Positions 30,300-40,539 of a DNA stretch of 64,000 nt are shown here, piece after piece. The stretch lies in the NCBI GenBank assembly GCA_963816795.1, contig CAWFLT010000016.1, positions 124,001-188,000 of the forward strand, given 5' to 3'. Position 1 is the first letter of the stretch, and each line of letters opens with the position of its first letter. This DNA comes from CAWFLT01 sp963816795 (GTDB lineage: Bacteria; Acidobacteriota; Vicinamibacteria; Vicinamibacterales; SCN-69-37). The notes under the pieces are model-generated. The model searched no databases. It was not told the origin of the DNA and saw only the letters and a program-made list of their open reading frames with translations. Made by a program: the position numbers and the translations under genes.

Positions 30300-30425
30300 G
30301 GGAGCTCACGGAGAAAGAGCTAGAGAGCACGGAGAAGAGCAGGAGACAGACACGGAAGAACGACTCGCCGCTCTTCTCCGTGGCCTCTCGCTCTTCTCGT
30401 GCCCGTCTTTGCCGGCTCCTCAGGC
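30300..30425. terminator. bidirectional terminator-like ACGGAGAAGAGC repeats between convergent genes
   Basis: GCACGGAGAAGAGC (30327-30340) pairs with GCTCTTCTCCGTG (30370-30382), flanked by further degenerate copies. It lies between the stops of the Gfo/Idh/MocA gene and the minus-strand propeller gene. Confidence 0.5.
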
Positions 30426-30432
30426 GCTCGCG

Positions 30433-33312
30433 TTACTTGACTGGCGCCTGATAGATCCGCAGCCTCTGCATAGACCATGGCGGCGCGTCTGTCGTCGTTC
30501 CCGTCTGCGTGATGCGCACGAACTTCGCGCGCACCGGCGTGAATGTCGCCGCGATCGTGCCTGGCGCGCCGGTGCCGGTTGCGGCCGGCGTCCATTTCAC
30601 CCCGTCGAGTGAGACCTCGATCTTGTACTCACGCGGAAAACCGAAGACCGGCGTGGGGAATCCGCCAGGTCCACCGCCTGCGCCGCGGCCACGGCCCGGT
30701 CCGCCTGCGGCCGCGGCGGCCGCCGGATCGGCGGGAAGCGGGGGCAGCGCCGCGCCTGGCACCGGACCAGTGATCCCGAAGGCGCCTGTTGGAACGCCGC
30801 CGCGGCCCCCGGCCGTCGTCTCGAACACGAGTTCGGTGAGGTTGGCTGCCTCGGGCAACTCGACCTGGAACCACATGCCCGGCTTCTGCGGTTCGCCGGT
30901 CGCCCACGCGACATAGTTCAGTCCGTTGTTCGCGCTCGCGGAATTGTGACTCGCGCTGATCTTCCACGTCGGCTGCGCCGGCAGCAGCACCGGCAGTGAC
31001 GCGGTCAGCTCCTCGACGGTCCACGGCTTCTTCCGCGCGAGCGTCGCCTGCCGGACGCGCGCGACGTCGGCGGCGGTCACCGCCGCGCCGGTGTTCCCGA
31101 ATCCGGTGCGGGCGAATGACGCGGCCGCCGCAATCCAGTCGTCCTTGTTCGTGCCCATCGGCACCATGACCTCGGTGTAGTTGTCACCGTCGATCGGGCC
31201 GGCCAATCCGTGCAGCAGCGCCTTGATGACGTAGTCGCGATGGCCCTGGACACGAAGCGATCCGACCAACGGCGGCGCCATCGTCGTCCCGGCCGGCGCG
31301 CCTTCCTTCGGCGTGCCGAGCCCGTCGGTGCCATGGCAGGTCTGGCAGAGCTCCTTGTAAATCGTTTCGCCGCGCTCGATGAACGCGGTCTCTTCCGGCG
31401 TCCGTCCGCGGCCGCCACGACCTGCCGCTGGCGGGGCGAGGATGCGGGTGCCCAATTCCTGGACGCCTCGCGCCGGATTTGCCGCCTGCGTGTCCTTGAC
31501 GATCGCAGCGATGTCCGCGACCTTGAAGAGGTTCAGCGTCAGCATCGCCTGCATCACGACGTTGACGTCGGGATCCTTGGTGAGCGCGCGGTAGTCGTTG
31601 CCGAAGCTCTTGTCGCCGTCCTTGTAGAGCGTCTCGCTCGTCCGCACGGCGTGAATGCGGATTCTCGGATTGGGATCCTTCATCAGTTCCCGCGCCAGGC
31701 GCGCATCGAGGGCGCCGAGTCCTTCGAGCGTCCACAGCGCGTGGACGCGGCCGTCCATCGACGGGCCGCTGCGGGCCAGCTGCGTCAATGCGGCGACGGC
31801 CGACTTGTCCTGCTTGAGAATCAGGAGCTGCTGCGCGGTGTCGCGCCACCAACCGTTCACGTGCGAGAGCGTCGAAATCAGCTGCGGCACCGTCGCCGTG
31901 TTCATCCGCGGCTGTGTGCGATCCCGCTCCATCCCTTCATACCGCAGCCGCCAGATGCGTCCCTTGCGGATGATCTTCGCCATATCGTACTGGTCGATCT
32001 TCGCGCGCAGGTAGCTGCCGGGCCGCGTCCAGTTGCCCTCCTGGATGATGCCGCGATAGGTGTCGACAATGTAGAGCGTGCCATCGGGCGCGGTGGCCAT
32101 GTCGACCGGGCGGAACAACGGATCGCTCGATCGGATGAACTCCGAGTGCAGCCACTGGTAGACCTGACGAAGCTGGGTGACGCCTTCGGTCACCACCGGC
32201 TTCAACCGGCGGACGATGCGCCCGACCGGTTCGCCATAGATGTAGTCGCCGATGAGGTCGGCGGGGAGACGGTCGCCGCGAAAGATGTCGTTGCCGGCGC
32301 CGCCGGTCGCGTAGCCGAGCGTGAGCTCACCCGGCCGGATGGCGCTGGTCCCGGGTTGGTAATCGCCAAGGCCGGTGATGCCCCAGGTCGTCCGCAGTCC
32401 GGGCTCGAGCTGCAGGGGCATGTTGAACGTGCCGTAGTGAATCGGAAACTGAAAGTAGGTCGGCACGCCGCCGTCGCCGGTCTGGAAATAGACCTTGCCG
32501 TCGCTGTCCTGCGTGACGCCCCACTGGCCGTTGTTCGTCCCGGTCGGCTCGCGCAGCACGCCCTTCGGCGTCCAGCGGACGCGGAACGTGTTGTAGGTGC
32601 TGTACATCCAGTTGTCCATCGAGAGGAACAGGCTGGACTGCTGGTGCTCGACGTTGCCGGACCGGCCGAAGTTGGTCGTGAACAGTTCCTTCTTGTCCGC
32701 GACGCCGTCGCCGTTCGTGTCGGTATAGCGGTAGATCTCGTCGGTGTTCGACTCCATCGCGAGGATGCTGTTCGGACCGAACGGTTGCACGAAGCGCGGG
32801 AACACGAGGTTGTCGAGGAAGACGCCGTGCTTTTCGTAGACGCCGTCGTTGTCCACGTCTTCGTGGATCGAGATGCGGCCGACCGGATCGAGCTCGCCGG
32901 TGGCGTCGGCGTCCTGCATGTAGCCGCGATTCTCGAGCACGAACATCCGCCCGTTGCCGTCGAACGCGATTTGCATCGGCTCCTGGATCTCGGGCTCGGT
33001 CAGCACGGCCTCCAACCGATAGCCGGCCGGCAGTAACAGGCTCTTGAGCTCATCGGCGGGGGATTGCGCCAGGACGGGCGGCTTGGGCGACAACTCGGCG
33101 TTGAAGAAGGGGTCGTTTGGCCGCTGCGCGCCGGCCGTTTGAGCGCCGCCACCAGGGGCGGCGCCGCCGGTGGGAGCGGTGGGCGCACCGGTCTGCGGCG
33201 GCGTCGGCGGTGGTGGCGCCTGGCCCGTCTGCGGACCGGTTTCAACGACGAGCGAGAAGGCGAGCGTCCAAACCGCGATCGTGCCAGTGAGGACAGAGGT
33301 TGTACGCTTCAT
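30433..33312 (-). CDS. secreted beta-propeller/HEAT/cytochrome c protein with C-terminal discoidin-like domain
   Basis: 959 residues from ATG 33312, intact throughout. Leader SVLTGTIAVWTLAFSLVVET, Pro/Gly-rich linker, then a propeller (LLLPAGYRLEAVLTEPEI, IAFDGNGRMFVLENRGY, HEDVDNDGVYEKHGVFLD, MATAPDGTLYIVDTYRGII). HEAT-like repeats follow (RELMKDPNPRIRIHAVR). The cytochrome c domain contains CQTCHGTDGLGTP (~630). The C-terminal ~140 residues (ISASHNSASANNGLNYVAWA, YKIEVSLDGVKWTP) resemble an F5/8 discoidin carbohydrate-binding module. A periplasmic, haem-coupled sugar dehydrogenase is a reasonable guess. A LacI-type operator lies ~115 bp upstream. Confidence 0.83.
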   Translation of the reverse strand: MKRTTSVLTGTIAVWTLAFSLVVETGPQTGQAPPPPTPPQTGAPTAPTGGAAPGGGAQTAGAQRPNDPFFNAELSPKPPVLAQSPADELKSLLLPAGYRLEAVLTEPEIQEPMQIAFDGNGRMFVLENRGYMQDADATGELDPVGRISIHEDVDNDGVYEKHGVFLDNLVFPRFVQPFGPNSILAMESNTDEIYRYTDTNGDGVADKKELFTTNFGRSGNVEHQQSSLFLSMDNWMYSTYNTFRVRWTPKGVLREPTGTNNGQWGVTQDSDGKVYFQTGDGGVPTYFQFPIHYGTFNMPLQLEPGLRTTWGITGLGDYQPGTSAIRPGELTLGYATGGAGNDIFRGDRLPADLIGDYIYGEPVGRIVRRLKPVVTEGVTQLRQVYQWLHSEFIRSSDPLFRPVDMATAPDGTLYIVDTYRGIIQEGNWTRPGSYLRAKIDQYDMAKIIRKGRIWRLRYEGMERDRTQPRMNTATVPQLISTLSHVNGWWRDTAQQLLILKQDKSAVAALTQLARSGPSMDGRVHALWTLEGLGALDARLARELMKDPNPRIRIHAVRTSETLYKDGDKSFGNDYRALTKDPDVNVVMQAMLTLNLFKVADIAAIVKDTQAANPARGVQELGTRILAPPAAGRGGRGRTPEETAFIERGETIYKELCQTCHGTDGLGTPKEGAPAGTTMAPPLVGSLRVQGHRDYVIKALLHGLAGPIDGDNYTEVMVPMGTNKDDWIAAAASFARTGFGNTGAAVTAADVARVRQATLARKKPWTVEELTASLPVLLPAQPTWKISASHNSASANNGLNYVAWATGEPQKPGMWFQVELPEAANLTELVFETTAGGRGGVPTGAFGITGPVPGAALPPLPADPAAAAAAGGPGRGRGAGGGPGGFPTPVFGFPREYKIEVSLDGVKWTPAATGTGAPGTIAATFTPVRAKFVRITQTGTTTDAPPWSMQRLRIYQAPVK

Positions 33313-33337
33313 TGCATCACTCCAAGCTTGGGCACCA

Positions 33338-33398
33338 GGCATTCGGCACTAGCCACGCACTAGGCATAGGCACATCGCATCTGGCACTAGGCATTAGA
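33338..33398. repeat. GGCACTAGGCATT degenerate tandem repeats
   Basis: Four imperfect copies of GGCACTAGGCAT (GGCATTCGGCACTAG, GCACTAGGCATAGG, GGCACTAGGCATTAG) upstream of the minus-strand propeller gene. No coding potential seen. Confidence 0.6.
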
Positions 33399-33426
33399 GG
33401 AAAGAGTACTCCGCCCGGCGGCCTTG

Positions 33427-33440
33427 TGGAAGCGGTTCCG
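33427..33440. promoter_or_regulatory. LacI-family operator-like site
   Basis: TGGAAGCGGTTCCG matches 13 of 14 positions of TGGAANCGNTTCCA and is framed by CCTTG/CAAGG. It lies about 115 bp before the start of the propeller/cytochrome c gene (minus strand) and matches the site at 25184. Confidence 0.5.
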
Positions 33441-33858
33441 TTCAAGGACGAGGCCACGGAGAAAAGCTAGAGGACACGGAGACGAGCGCTCCGTCTCCCG
33501 ACCTCTCTCGGCGGCTCCAGCTCTTCTCCGTGCGCTCTAGGATTACTGGCGCGGGGCCCCACCCCCGCGCCTCGGGCCCGCGCCACTCTTTTTCTTAAAC
33601 CGCGTGGGGCCCCACCCCCACGCTTCGGGCGCTCGGGGCTCGCTACGCTCGCTCCCTCGCGGTGTCTCTAGCTCTTCTCCGTGCCCTCTAGGATTACTGG
33701 CGCGGGGCCCCACCCCCGCGCCTCGAGCTCGCGCCACACACCGGCGCGGGGTATCACTTTGTTCTTCTCCGTGTCCTCTAGGATTACTGGCCGGGGCCCC
33801 ACCCCCGCGCCTCGGGCCCGCGCCACAAACCGGCGCGGGGTGCTCCGTGTCCTCGCTC
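33441..33858. repeat. repeat-only spacer: ACGGAGAAGAGC and GCGGGGCCCCACCCC families
   Basis: No gene. At least four copies of the GCGGGGCCCCACCCCCGCG unit (near 33552, 33604, 33700, 33795) alternate with GCTCTTCTCCGTG[CT]CCTCTAGG units. Three copies share the longer text TCTAGGATTACTGGC, implying tandem duplication of a composite of both families. Confidence 0.8.
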
Positions 33859-34863
33859 TTACTTCAGCTTGATCGCGACGTTCCTGATCTCGAGCTTCAT
33901 CGGCGGGCCGGTATGGAGCTGGAAGCCGATCAAGCCGCCCATCGAGCGGTTCTTGAGATCGTCATCGACCGTGATGGCGGTGACGTGGCCGTTGACGATG
34001 TGGATGAGCGTGCCGCCGCGGGCGATGAGGTGGAACTGATTCCAGTCGCCCGGTTTGAACGTGGCTTTGAGCATCTCGGCGGTTTCGAGCGTGCCGATGC
34101 GTGCTCTTCGTGCCGTCCGGCGCGATGTAGGAGATCGTGCCGCGGTTGGTCAGGAACGCGCGCCCGGCTTCCTCGTAGTTGTGACCCGGGTACTGGTTCG
34201 CGAAGTCGAGGTCCATCTGGTACCCGCCCATGCGCCACGCGTGGCCGTTCGGCCCGGGCGGGAGCATCTTGCTGCGGTACTGGATGCCGCTGTTGCCGGC
34301 GCTCATCTTGAGCTCGGCCTTGAGCTCGAAGTCGCCAGGCGCGCCGCCCTTCCAGATGATGAACGTGTTCGGGTTGACGACTTTCTCCGGCGAGCTCTCG
34401 CCGATGATCACGCCGTTCTCGACGCGCCAGAACTTCGGGTCGCCGTCCCAGTCCTGGAACATCGAGATCGCCGGTCCGCCGCCCCGCCCGCCGCCTCGTC
34501 CGGTTGCTGGTTGACCTGCAGCCTTCGCGCCGCTGCCGCCGCCTCGCGCTCTTTGGCCGCCGCCGCTTGCGCGTCGGCGCCCGGCGTCAGGCTCTTGCCG
34601 TCGAACATGCTCTCGAAGCCGGTGCGGTCTTCGAAGGCGAGGTTCTGAATGCCGCCGCCACCTCCGCCGCCGCGTCCCTGGGCGGCGCCCTGACCGCCAG
34701 GCGGTGCGGGCGGCGGGGGCTGCTGGCCTGCGTGGCGGGTCGCTGCGCCGGCGGCTGCTGCGCGCCAACTCGCCAGCCCCGACGCCCAGACCAGGCCGGC
34801 GACGATGGCCGTGGACACGCCCATTCCAGCCGCGCGCCGGCGATTCAGTTCGTTCACAGCCAT
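33859..34863 (-). CDS. DUF1080 protein (3-keto-disaccharide hydrolase family), frameshifted
   Basis: Start ATG 34863, signal or anchor segment VSTAIVAGLVWASGLASW, then a Gly-rich stretch. Shifts occur near 34480 and 34100. DUF1080 (PF06439) concanavalin-like motifs: FESMFDGKSLTPG, DPKFWRVENGVIIGES, NTFIIWKGGAPGDFELKAEL, AGNSGIQYRS, GYQMDLDFAN, and WNQFHLIARGGTLIHIVNG at the end. The usual SLTGWxGDPKFW core is interrupted by ~45 Ala/Glu/Gly-rich residues. Family members cleave 3-keto-glycosides; the Gfo/Idh/MocA and TIM-barrel neighbours fit such a pathway. Likely periplasmic. Confidence 0.8.
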
Positions 34864-34875
34864 CTCATCCTCCAA

Positions 34876-35030
34876 CATTACTGGCGCGGGGCCCCACCCC
34901 CGCGCCTCGGGCCCGCGCCACAAACCGGCGCGGGGTGTCTCGCTTAGTGCGGGGCCCCGCTCTCTCGCCTCGGGCGCGCTCCTGCTTGCTCTTCTCCGTG
35001 CTCTCTAGCTCTTCTCCGTGCCCTCGATCT
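34876..35030. repeat. GCGGGGCCCCACCCC and GCTCTTCTCCGTGC repeats
   Basis: One full palindromic copy (34885-34940) and a partial copy (34948-34975), followed by two GCTCTTCTCCGTGC units. The last unit supplies the final codons (IEGTEKS) of the upstream minus-strand oxidoreductase. Confidence 0.7.
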
Positions 35031-36157
35031 TCTCCCATTTGCCGCTCTTTGCCGACGCCAGTACCGCGTCGGTGACGTAGTCGGTGGCGAGGCCATCGCG
35101 GAACGTCGGCGGGCACGGCGTGCCCTTGCCGAGCGCCTCGAGAAAATCGGCGAACTGGTGCACGAAGGTGTGCTCGTACCCGATCTGCAGGCCCGGCACC
35201 CACCAGTGCTTCATGTAGGGATGGTCGCCGTCGGTGATGTGCACGCTGGCCCAGCCACGCTGCTTGCCTTCGATCTTGTGGTCGAACCACTGCAGGCGGT
35301 GCAGGTCGTGCAGATCCCAGCGGGCCGAGGCATGCTCGCCGTTGATTTCGAGCGTGTAGAGCGCCTTGTGTCCGCGCGCGTACCGCGTCGCCTCGAACAG
35401 CGCGAGCGATCCGTTTTCGAAACGGCCCATGAACGCGCTCGCGTCGTCGATGCCGACCTTCTCGACCTTGCCGGTGAGATTGTGCTTGCGCTCCTTGATG
35501 AACGTCTCCGTCATCCCGGTCACCTGGGTGATCGGCCCGTTCAGCCAGAGGGCGGTGTCGATGCAGTGAGCGAGCAGATCGCCGGTGACGCCGCTGCCGG
35601 CGACGCCGACGTCGAGCCGCCAGAGTCCTTCGCCGCCCTGGGGCAGGTCCTTCGAAATCGTCCAGTCCTGGAGAAACTGCGCGCGGTAGTGAAAGATGCG
35701 ACCGAAGCGGCCTTCGTCGATCAACTGCTTGATCATCGTGACCGCCGGGATCCGGCGATAGTTGTACCAGACGCTGTTGGGCACACCGGCGGCTTCGACC
35801 GCGTCCACCATCCGCTTCGCCTCGGCGGCGTTGCGGCCGAGCGGCTTCTCGCACATCACCATCTTGCCGGCCTTCGCCGCGGCGATCGCGATCTCTTCAT
35901 GCGTGTCGTTGGGACTCGCAATGTCGATGAGGTCGATATCCTTGCGCGCCACGAGCGCGCGCCAGTCGCCCTCGACCGACTGATAGCCCCAGTTGCTCGC
36001 GAAGCCCTTGGCCCGATCGGGATTGCGGGCGCACACCGCCTTCAGCACCGGACGGTACGGGAGGTCGAAGTAGCGCGGCGCCTGGAGAAACGCGTTCGAA
36101 TGCGGTCCGGCCCATGAACCCGTACCCGACGAGGCCGATGTTGAGATCCTTCTTCAT
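35005..36157 (-). CDS. Gfo/Idh/MocA family sugar dehydrogenase, frameshifted
   Basis: Start ATG 36157; one shift near 36110 just after NIGLVGYGFMGR. About 384 residues. Rossmann core, then IDIASPNDTHEEIAIAAAKA, the catalytic GKMVMCEKPLGRN (~95), VWYNYRRIPAVTM, SGVTGDLLAHCIDTALWL with the active-site Asp/His, and GLQIGYEHTFVHQFADFLE. A sugar or keto-sugar NAD(P) dehydrogenase. The C-terminal IEGTEKS is encoded by a dispersed repeat, so the original stop may have been overrun. Between the DUF1080 and TIM-barrel genes, probably one operon. Confidence 0.85.
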
Positions 36158-36247
36158 AGACTCCCCGGCGGCTCTAAGACCGAGCCGCCCTACGAATCAA
36201 CGAACTTCGAACTTCGAACTTCGAAGTTCGCGCGGCAGAGCCGCGCG

Positions 36248-37297
<1,050 letters not shown>

Positions 37298-37309
37298 GGT
37301 GTCGTGGAC

Positions 37310-38530
37310 CTACTTCTTTTTCTTGCGGAGCGGTTCGTTGTCGGGGTTGCCCGGCCCGAAGTGCTTGAGAATCACGAGGGGATCTGATCCGCTGAGGTTC
37401 TCGATGCGGACGCCCGCGCGGGCAGCGTCGGCCGTGACGAAGACCTCGTCTTCCGTCATCTGGCCGAAGCGGATCATCGACGGCGTCGACACCGCGACGC
37501 CATTCATCGTCCCGTAGCCCTGGGTGAGGATGACGCCGTAGGCTTCGGCATCGGTGATCGTCACGGTGCGCTTCGGGGCGACCGTGAGTTCTTTGGCGGA
37601 ATACCACTGCGTGCCGTAGGAGACCCACTGCTCGCGATAGCCGGCCGCGTCGGTTTCCGCGAACGGCTTGGCTGGTGTCGGGAACACGCGGTTGTCGGCG
37701 GCAAACGTCGGATTCACGTTCGCGTCCCAGTCGAGGAGCTCGACGAGATAGTCGAGATCGTCGTGGAACTCGGCGGGGACGTCCTTCACGAGCAGGGCCC
37801 GCGGCGTGATGCGGCCTTCGACTTCCGACTGGAACATCGAGAAGACGTCGCTGTTGACCTGCGGCTCGTAGGTCACGAGCGAGCCCGGCGCGTGCAGAAT
37901 GCGCGGGTTGATCTGCCAGCCCGTCCCGGGTTCGAGCCGGTACGCGTGCGAGAGGAACAGGATGCCGTTGTCGCCCTTGTTCCAGTTCTCGAGACAGCGC
38001 CGCACGTCGGCCTTGGTCGTGCCCGGCGCGAGGCCCATGAACGTGTACGGGAAGTCGTTGTCGGTCTCGTTGTACTGGGGCGGGAAGTAGTAGGCCTCGG
38101 GTTTGCCGCGCCGGCCGAGCAGCGCCGCCTGTTCTTCGCTCTGATGCATGTGATGGGGAATCGGCCCCATGTTGTCGAAGAACTTGCAGAGCAGGTTCCA
38201 GCCGCCCTCGCGCGACATCACCGCGGATCCGAGGAGCAGGTCGCCCGCCTGTTCGACGAACGCCTTGAGCAGGACGCGTTGGCCGTCGGCCAGGCGAACG
38301 TAACTCAACCCTTCATCGGCCGGGGTGCCGGGCCCGTTGTCGGCGTTGGTCGTCGACGAAAACCACCGTTCGTTGATGCCGCCGCGATGCCCGCCGTAGG
38401 CGTAGAGATCGTCGGGATGCAGCTTGAGGCGCCGGCCCGGAATCATGAACGAGCGTGGCACCCAACATGGCTCGAGCCTGAGGACACCCGAGGCGCCAAT
38501 CGCCGTTTCAACTTGAGATCGCGTCACCAT
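37310..38530 (-). CDS. cupin-type protein related to class I mannose-6-phosphate isomerase
   Basis: 406 residues from ATG 38530 (a GTG at 38542 is also possible). It shows a cupin metal site PHHMHQSEEQA with three potential ligands, GKPEAYYFPPQYN reminiscent of the KPE motif of class I mannose-6-phosphate isomerases, and WQINPRILHAPGSLVTYEP, a second His of the cupin barrel. Intact, soluble, ends KKKK. First gene of the probable operon with the TIM barrel, dehydrogenase and DUF1080. An isomerase for an oxidised or phosphorylated hexose is the best guess. Confidence 0.6.
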   Translation of the reverse strand: MVTRSQVETAIGASGVLRLEPCWVPRSFMIPGRRLKLHPDDLYAYGGHRGGINERWFSSTTNADNGPGTPADEGLSYVRLADGQRVLLKAFVEQAGDLLLGSAVMSREGGWNLLCKFFDNMGPIPHHMHQSEEQAALLGRRGKPEAYYFPPQYNETDNDFPYTFMGLAPGTTKADVRRCLENWNKGDNGILFLSHAYRLEPGTGWQINPRILHAPGSLVTYEPQVNSDVFSMFQSEVEGRITPRALLVKDVPAEFHDDLDYLVELLDWDANVNPTFAADNRVFPTPAKPFAETDAAGYREQWVSYGTQWYSAKELTVAPKRTVTITDAEAYGVILTQGYGTMNGVAVSTPSMIRFGQMTEDEVFVTADAARAGVRIENLSGSDPLVILKHFGPGNPDNEPLRKKKK

Positions 38531-38542
38531 GCGCCTGATCAC

Positions 38543-38805
38543 CCTTTCGAATAGGCGAGGACGATACCAACCTCACCCTGCGGAATCAAGGCGAGCCCCC
38601 GTTTCGCTATGAACAATGCACGGAAGCGCGAGCTGCGAGCGCCGACGAAGCGCGTGAGCCGCCTTCGCGCCCAAGGCGCTTCGGCGGGCTGGCCGTAGCC
38701 TTGGCGAAGGCCAGGCCCCACGGCCTAAGTAAAGAAGGCGGCCAGACTGGGCGCACTCACGCGTCTTGCACTGCGGAACAACTTGTCGGCGGAACGGGGT
38801 CAGCT
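38543..38805. repeat. spacer with CCTTCGCGCCCAAGGCGCTTCGG palindromic element
   Basis: No gene. GCCTTCGCGCCCAAGGCG and GGCCGTAGCCTTGGCGAAGGC (38660-38711) form a long imperfect dyad followed by CCAGGCCCCACGGCC. Lies upstream of the cupin gene and downstream of the FAD gene, both minus strand. Confidence 0.6.
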
Positions 38806-40524
38806 TTATTCAGGGCGTGGGGCCCCACCCCCACGCCTCGGGCGCTCAGCGCTGACGCGCTTCGCGGTGCCTGGGGCCGCGACCTCCATAATCTGCCCGT
38901 CCTCGAGCAGCCGGGCCCGCAAGTCGGCGTAGGGAACGTCCTGCACCGCCAGCCCGCGGTCGATCGCCATCGCGGCCGCCGTGGCCGCCGATTGCCCAAG
39001 AATCATGAACACCGGTTCCATCCGGATCGATCCGAACGCGATGTGCGAGCTCGACACGCACACCGGCACCAGCAGGTTCTGCACCTGCTCGCGCTTCGGC
39101 ACCAGCGCGCCGTAGGCAATCTCGTACGGCGCCGGCAGCGGCACGCCGATGTCGCCCTCGTTCTGCACGGCGCCCTCCGGCGTGATGTACCGCTGCACGT
39201 TGTGCGAGTCGATCGTATAGGACCCCATGCCGATCGACGCCGGCGTCGGCCGGCGCTTGAGGAGCTCGTGCTCGGTCATCACGAACATCCCAATCATCCG
39301 GCGCGCCTCGCGAACGTAGATCTGATGCGGCCAGCCGCCGTTGTCAGTGAACTCGTCCTTCGGCAGCCCCCACTGCTGCATGCGCTGCTGGACGTCGGCC
39401 GGCACGCGTGGATCGTTGGCGATGAAGTACAGCCAGCCCTTCTGATAGGTCTCGTGCTCCTTCAGGATCTCGCGCCGGCGCTCGTAGGACGCCTCGGGAT
39501 AGTCGTAGTTGAAGCCGATGTTGTCGGTGCTGAACGGGCCGTGGTTATTGCTGTCGGTCTTGCGATTCGGCACCGGATCGAATTTGTCGAACGTCTCGCG
39601 CCAGCCCGCCTCGTAGACGCGAAGGAGAAGCTCGTACTGTTTCGGGTCGTAACCATCCGGCTTCGCGAACGGGATCCGGTTGTCTGGATGATCCGTGACG
39701 CAGTAGCGATAACAGTAGGCCTGAATGCGCCGGTCGCCGTCGCCGCGCACGCCGGGATCGGCCGTGCTGATGCGCGGCAGCACTCCGCTCGCGGGATCGC
39801 CGGGGATCACATATGGGCTGATAGGCGTCTTCAGCACGCCGAAATGATGGCGGTGATGCAGCGTGCCCGTCTGCACGCCGTTCCACGTCTCGCCGTAGGT
39901 CGCCTGCGATTCGCGCCCCACGTGGTAGCTCACTCCGGCCGCCGCCATCAGGTCGCCTTCGTACGTCGCGTCGATGAACATGCGGCCCTGATACCGCCGG
40001 CCGCTCAACATCGTGATCGCGGTGATCCGCCCGCCCTCTGTGGTCACGCCCCGCGAGCGGTCCAGCCATTCGTCGCGATGTACCGGGATCGAGAACTCTT
40101 TCACGAAGTCTTCGAACACCTGTTCGGCGACATGCGGTTCGAAGATCCACATCGTCCTGTTGCTGCCGTCGATCGCGGGGGTGCCTTGTCCCTTGTTGCC
40201 GTAGTCCTCGCGCTTCTGCCACCGCCACGCGTCGGCGCGGTCGTAGTGACGCCACACGCGATGGTAGAACTCGCGGGCGAGGCCTCCGATCACTGCTTTG
40301 TTACCGGTGTCTGTGAAGCCGAGACCGCCACTCGACAAGCCGCCCAGGTGGCGGTCCGGACCGACAATGACGACGGTCTTGCCGAGCTTCTTCGCCTGGA
40401 CGGCGGCCATCACGCCCGCTGACGTCGCGCCGTACACGACCAGGTCGTACCGCGCCGGCACTTGCGCTGGTACCGGAACGAACAACGCGACGGCCAGGAC
40501 GAGAATCGCCGACACCAGCGTCAT
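38806..40524 (-). CDS. secreted FAD-dependent oxidoreductase (FAD_oxidored family)
   Basis: 572 residues from ATG 40524 (GTG 40530 also possible). Signal peptide LVSAILVLAVALFVPVPAQ, then the dinucleotide-binding YDLVVYGATSAGVMAAVQAK and HLGGLSSGGLGFTD, as in the PF12831-type flavoprotein family. Further family text: GRMFIDATYEGDLMAAAGV, RMEPVFMILGQSAATAAAMA near the C-terminus. Intact. Substrate unknown; family members are common in saccharide loci. The last residues RPRRGGGAPRPE are translated from a GGGGCCCC-type dispersed repeat, so the stop appears to have been displaced. Confidence 0.82.
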   Translation of the reverse strand: MTLVSAILVLAVALFVPVPAQVPARYDLVVYGATSAGVMAAVQAKKLGKTVVIVGPDRHLGGLSSGGLGFTDTGNKAVIGGLAREFYHRVWRHYDRADAWRWQKREDYGNKGQGTPAIDGSNRTMWIFEPHVAEQVFEDFVKEFSIPVHRDEWLDRSRGVTTEGGRITAITMLSGRRYQGRMFIDATYEGDLMAAAGVSYHVGRESQATYGETWNGVQTGTLHHRHHFGVLKTPISPYVIPGDPASGVLPRISTADPGVRGDGDRRIQAYCYRYCVTDHPDNRIPFAKPDGYDPKQYELLLRVYEAGWRETFDKFDPVPNRKTDSNNHGPFSTDNIGFNYDYPEASYERRREILKEHETYQKGWLYFIANDPRVPADVQQRMQQWGLPKDEFTDNGGWPHQIYVREARRMIGMFVMTEHELLKRRPTPASIGMGSYTIDSHNVQRYITPEGAVQNEGDIGVPLPAPYEIAYGALVPKREQVQNLLVPVCVSSSHIAFGSIRMEPVFMILGQSAATAAAMAIDRGLAVQDVPYADLRARLLEDGQIMEVAAPGTAKRVSAERPRRGGGAPRPE

Positions 40525-40539
40525 CGCCACGCGACTTTA

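Noticed and set aside
31210..33036. 608-residue open frame on the plus strand opposite the propeller/cytochrome gene
   Set aside because: Composition (Val/Arg/Ala/Asp) is that of the complement of a GC-rich gene; the minus-strand protein has propeller and haem motifs.
33441..33858. CRISPR-like alternation of repeats and spacers
   Set aside because: Units are palindromic families of uneven length and the intervening text is itself repeated; there are no unique spacers and no cas genes.
38701..40422. 573-residue open frame opposite the FAD oxidoreductase
   Set aside because: Antisense shadow; the opposite strand has the GATSAGVMAA dinucleotide-binding motif and a signal peptide.
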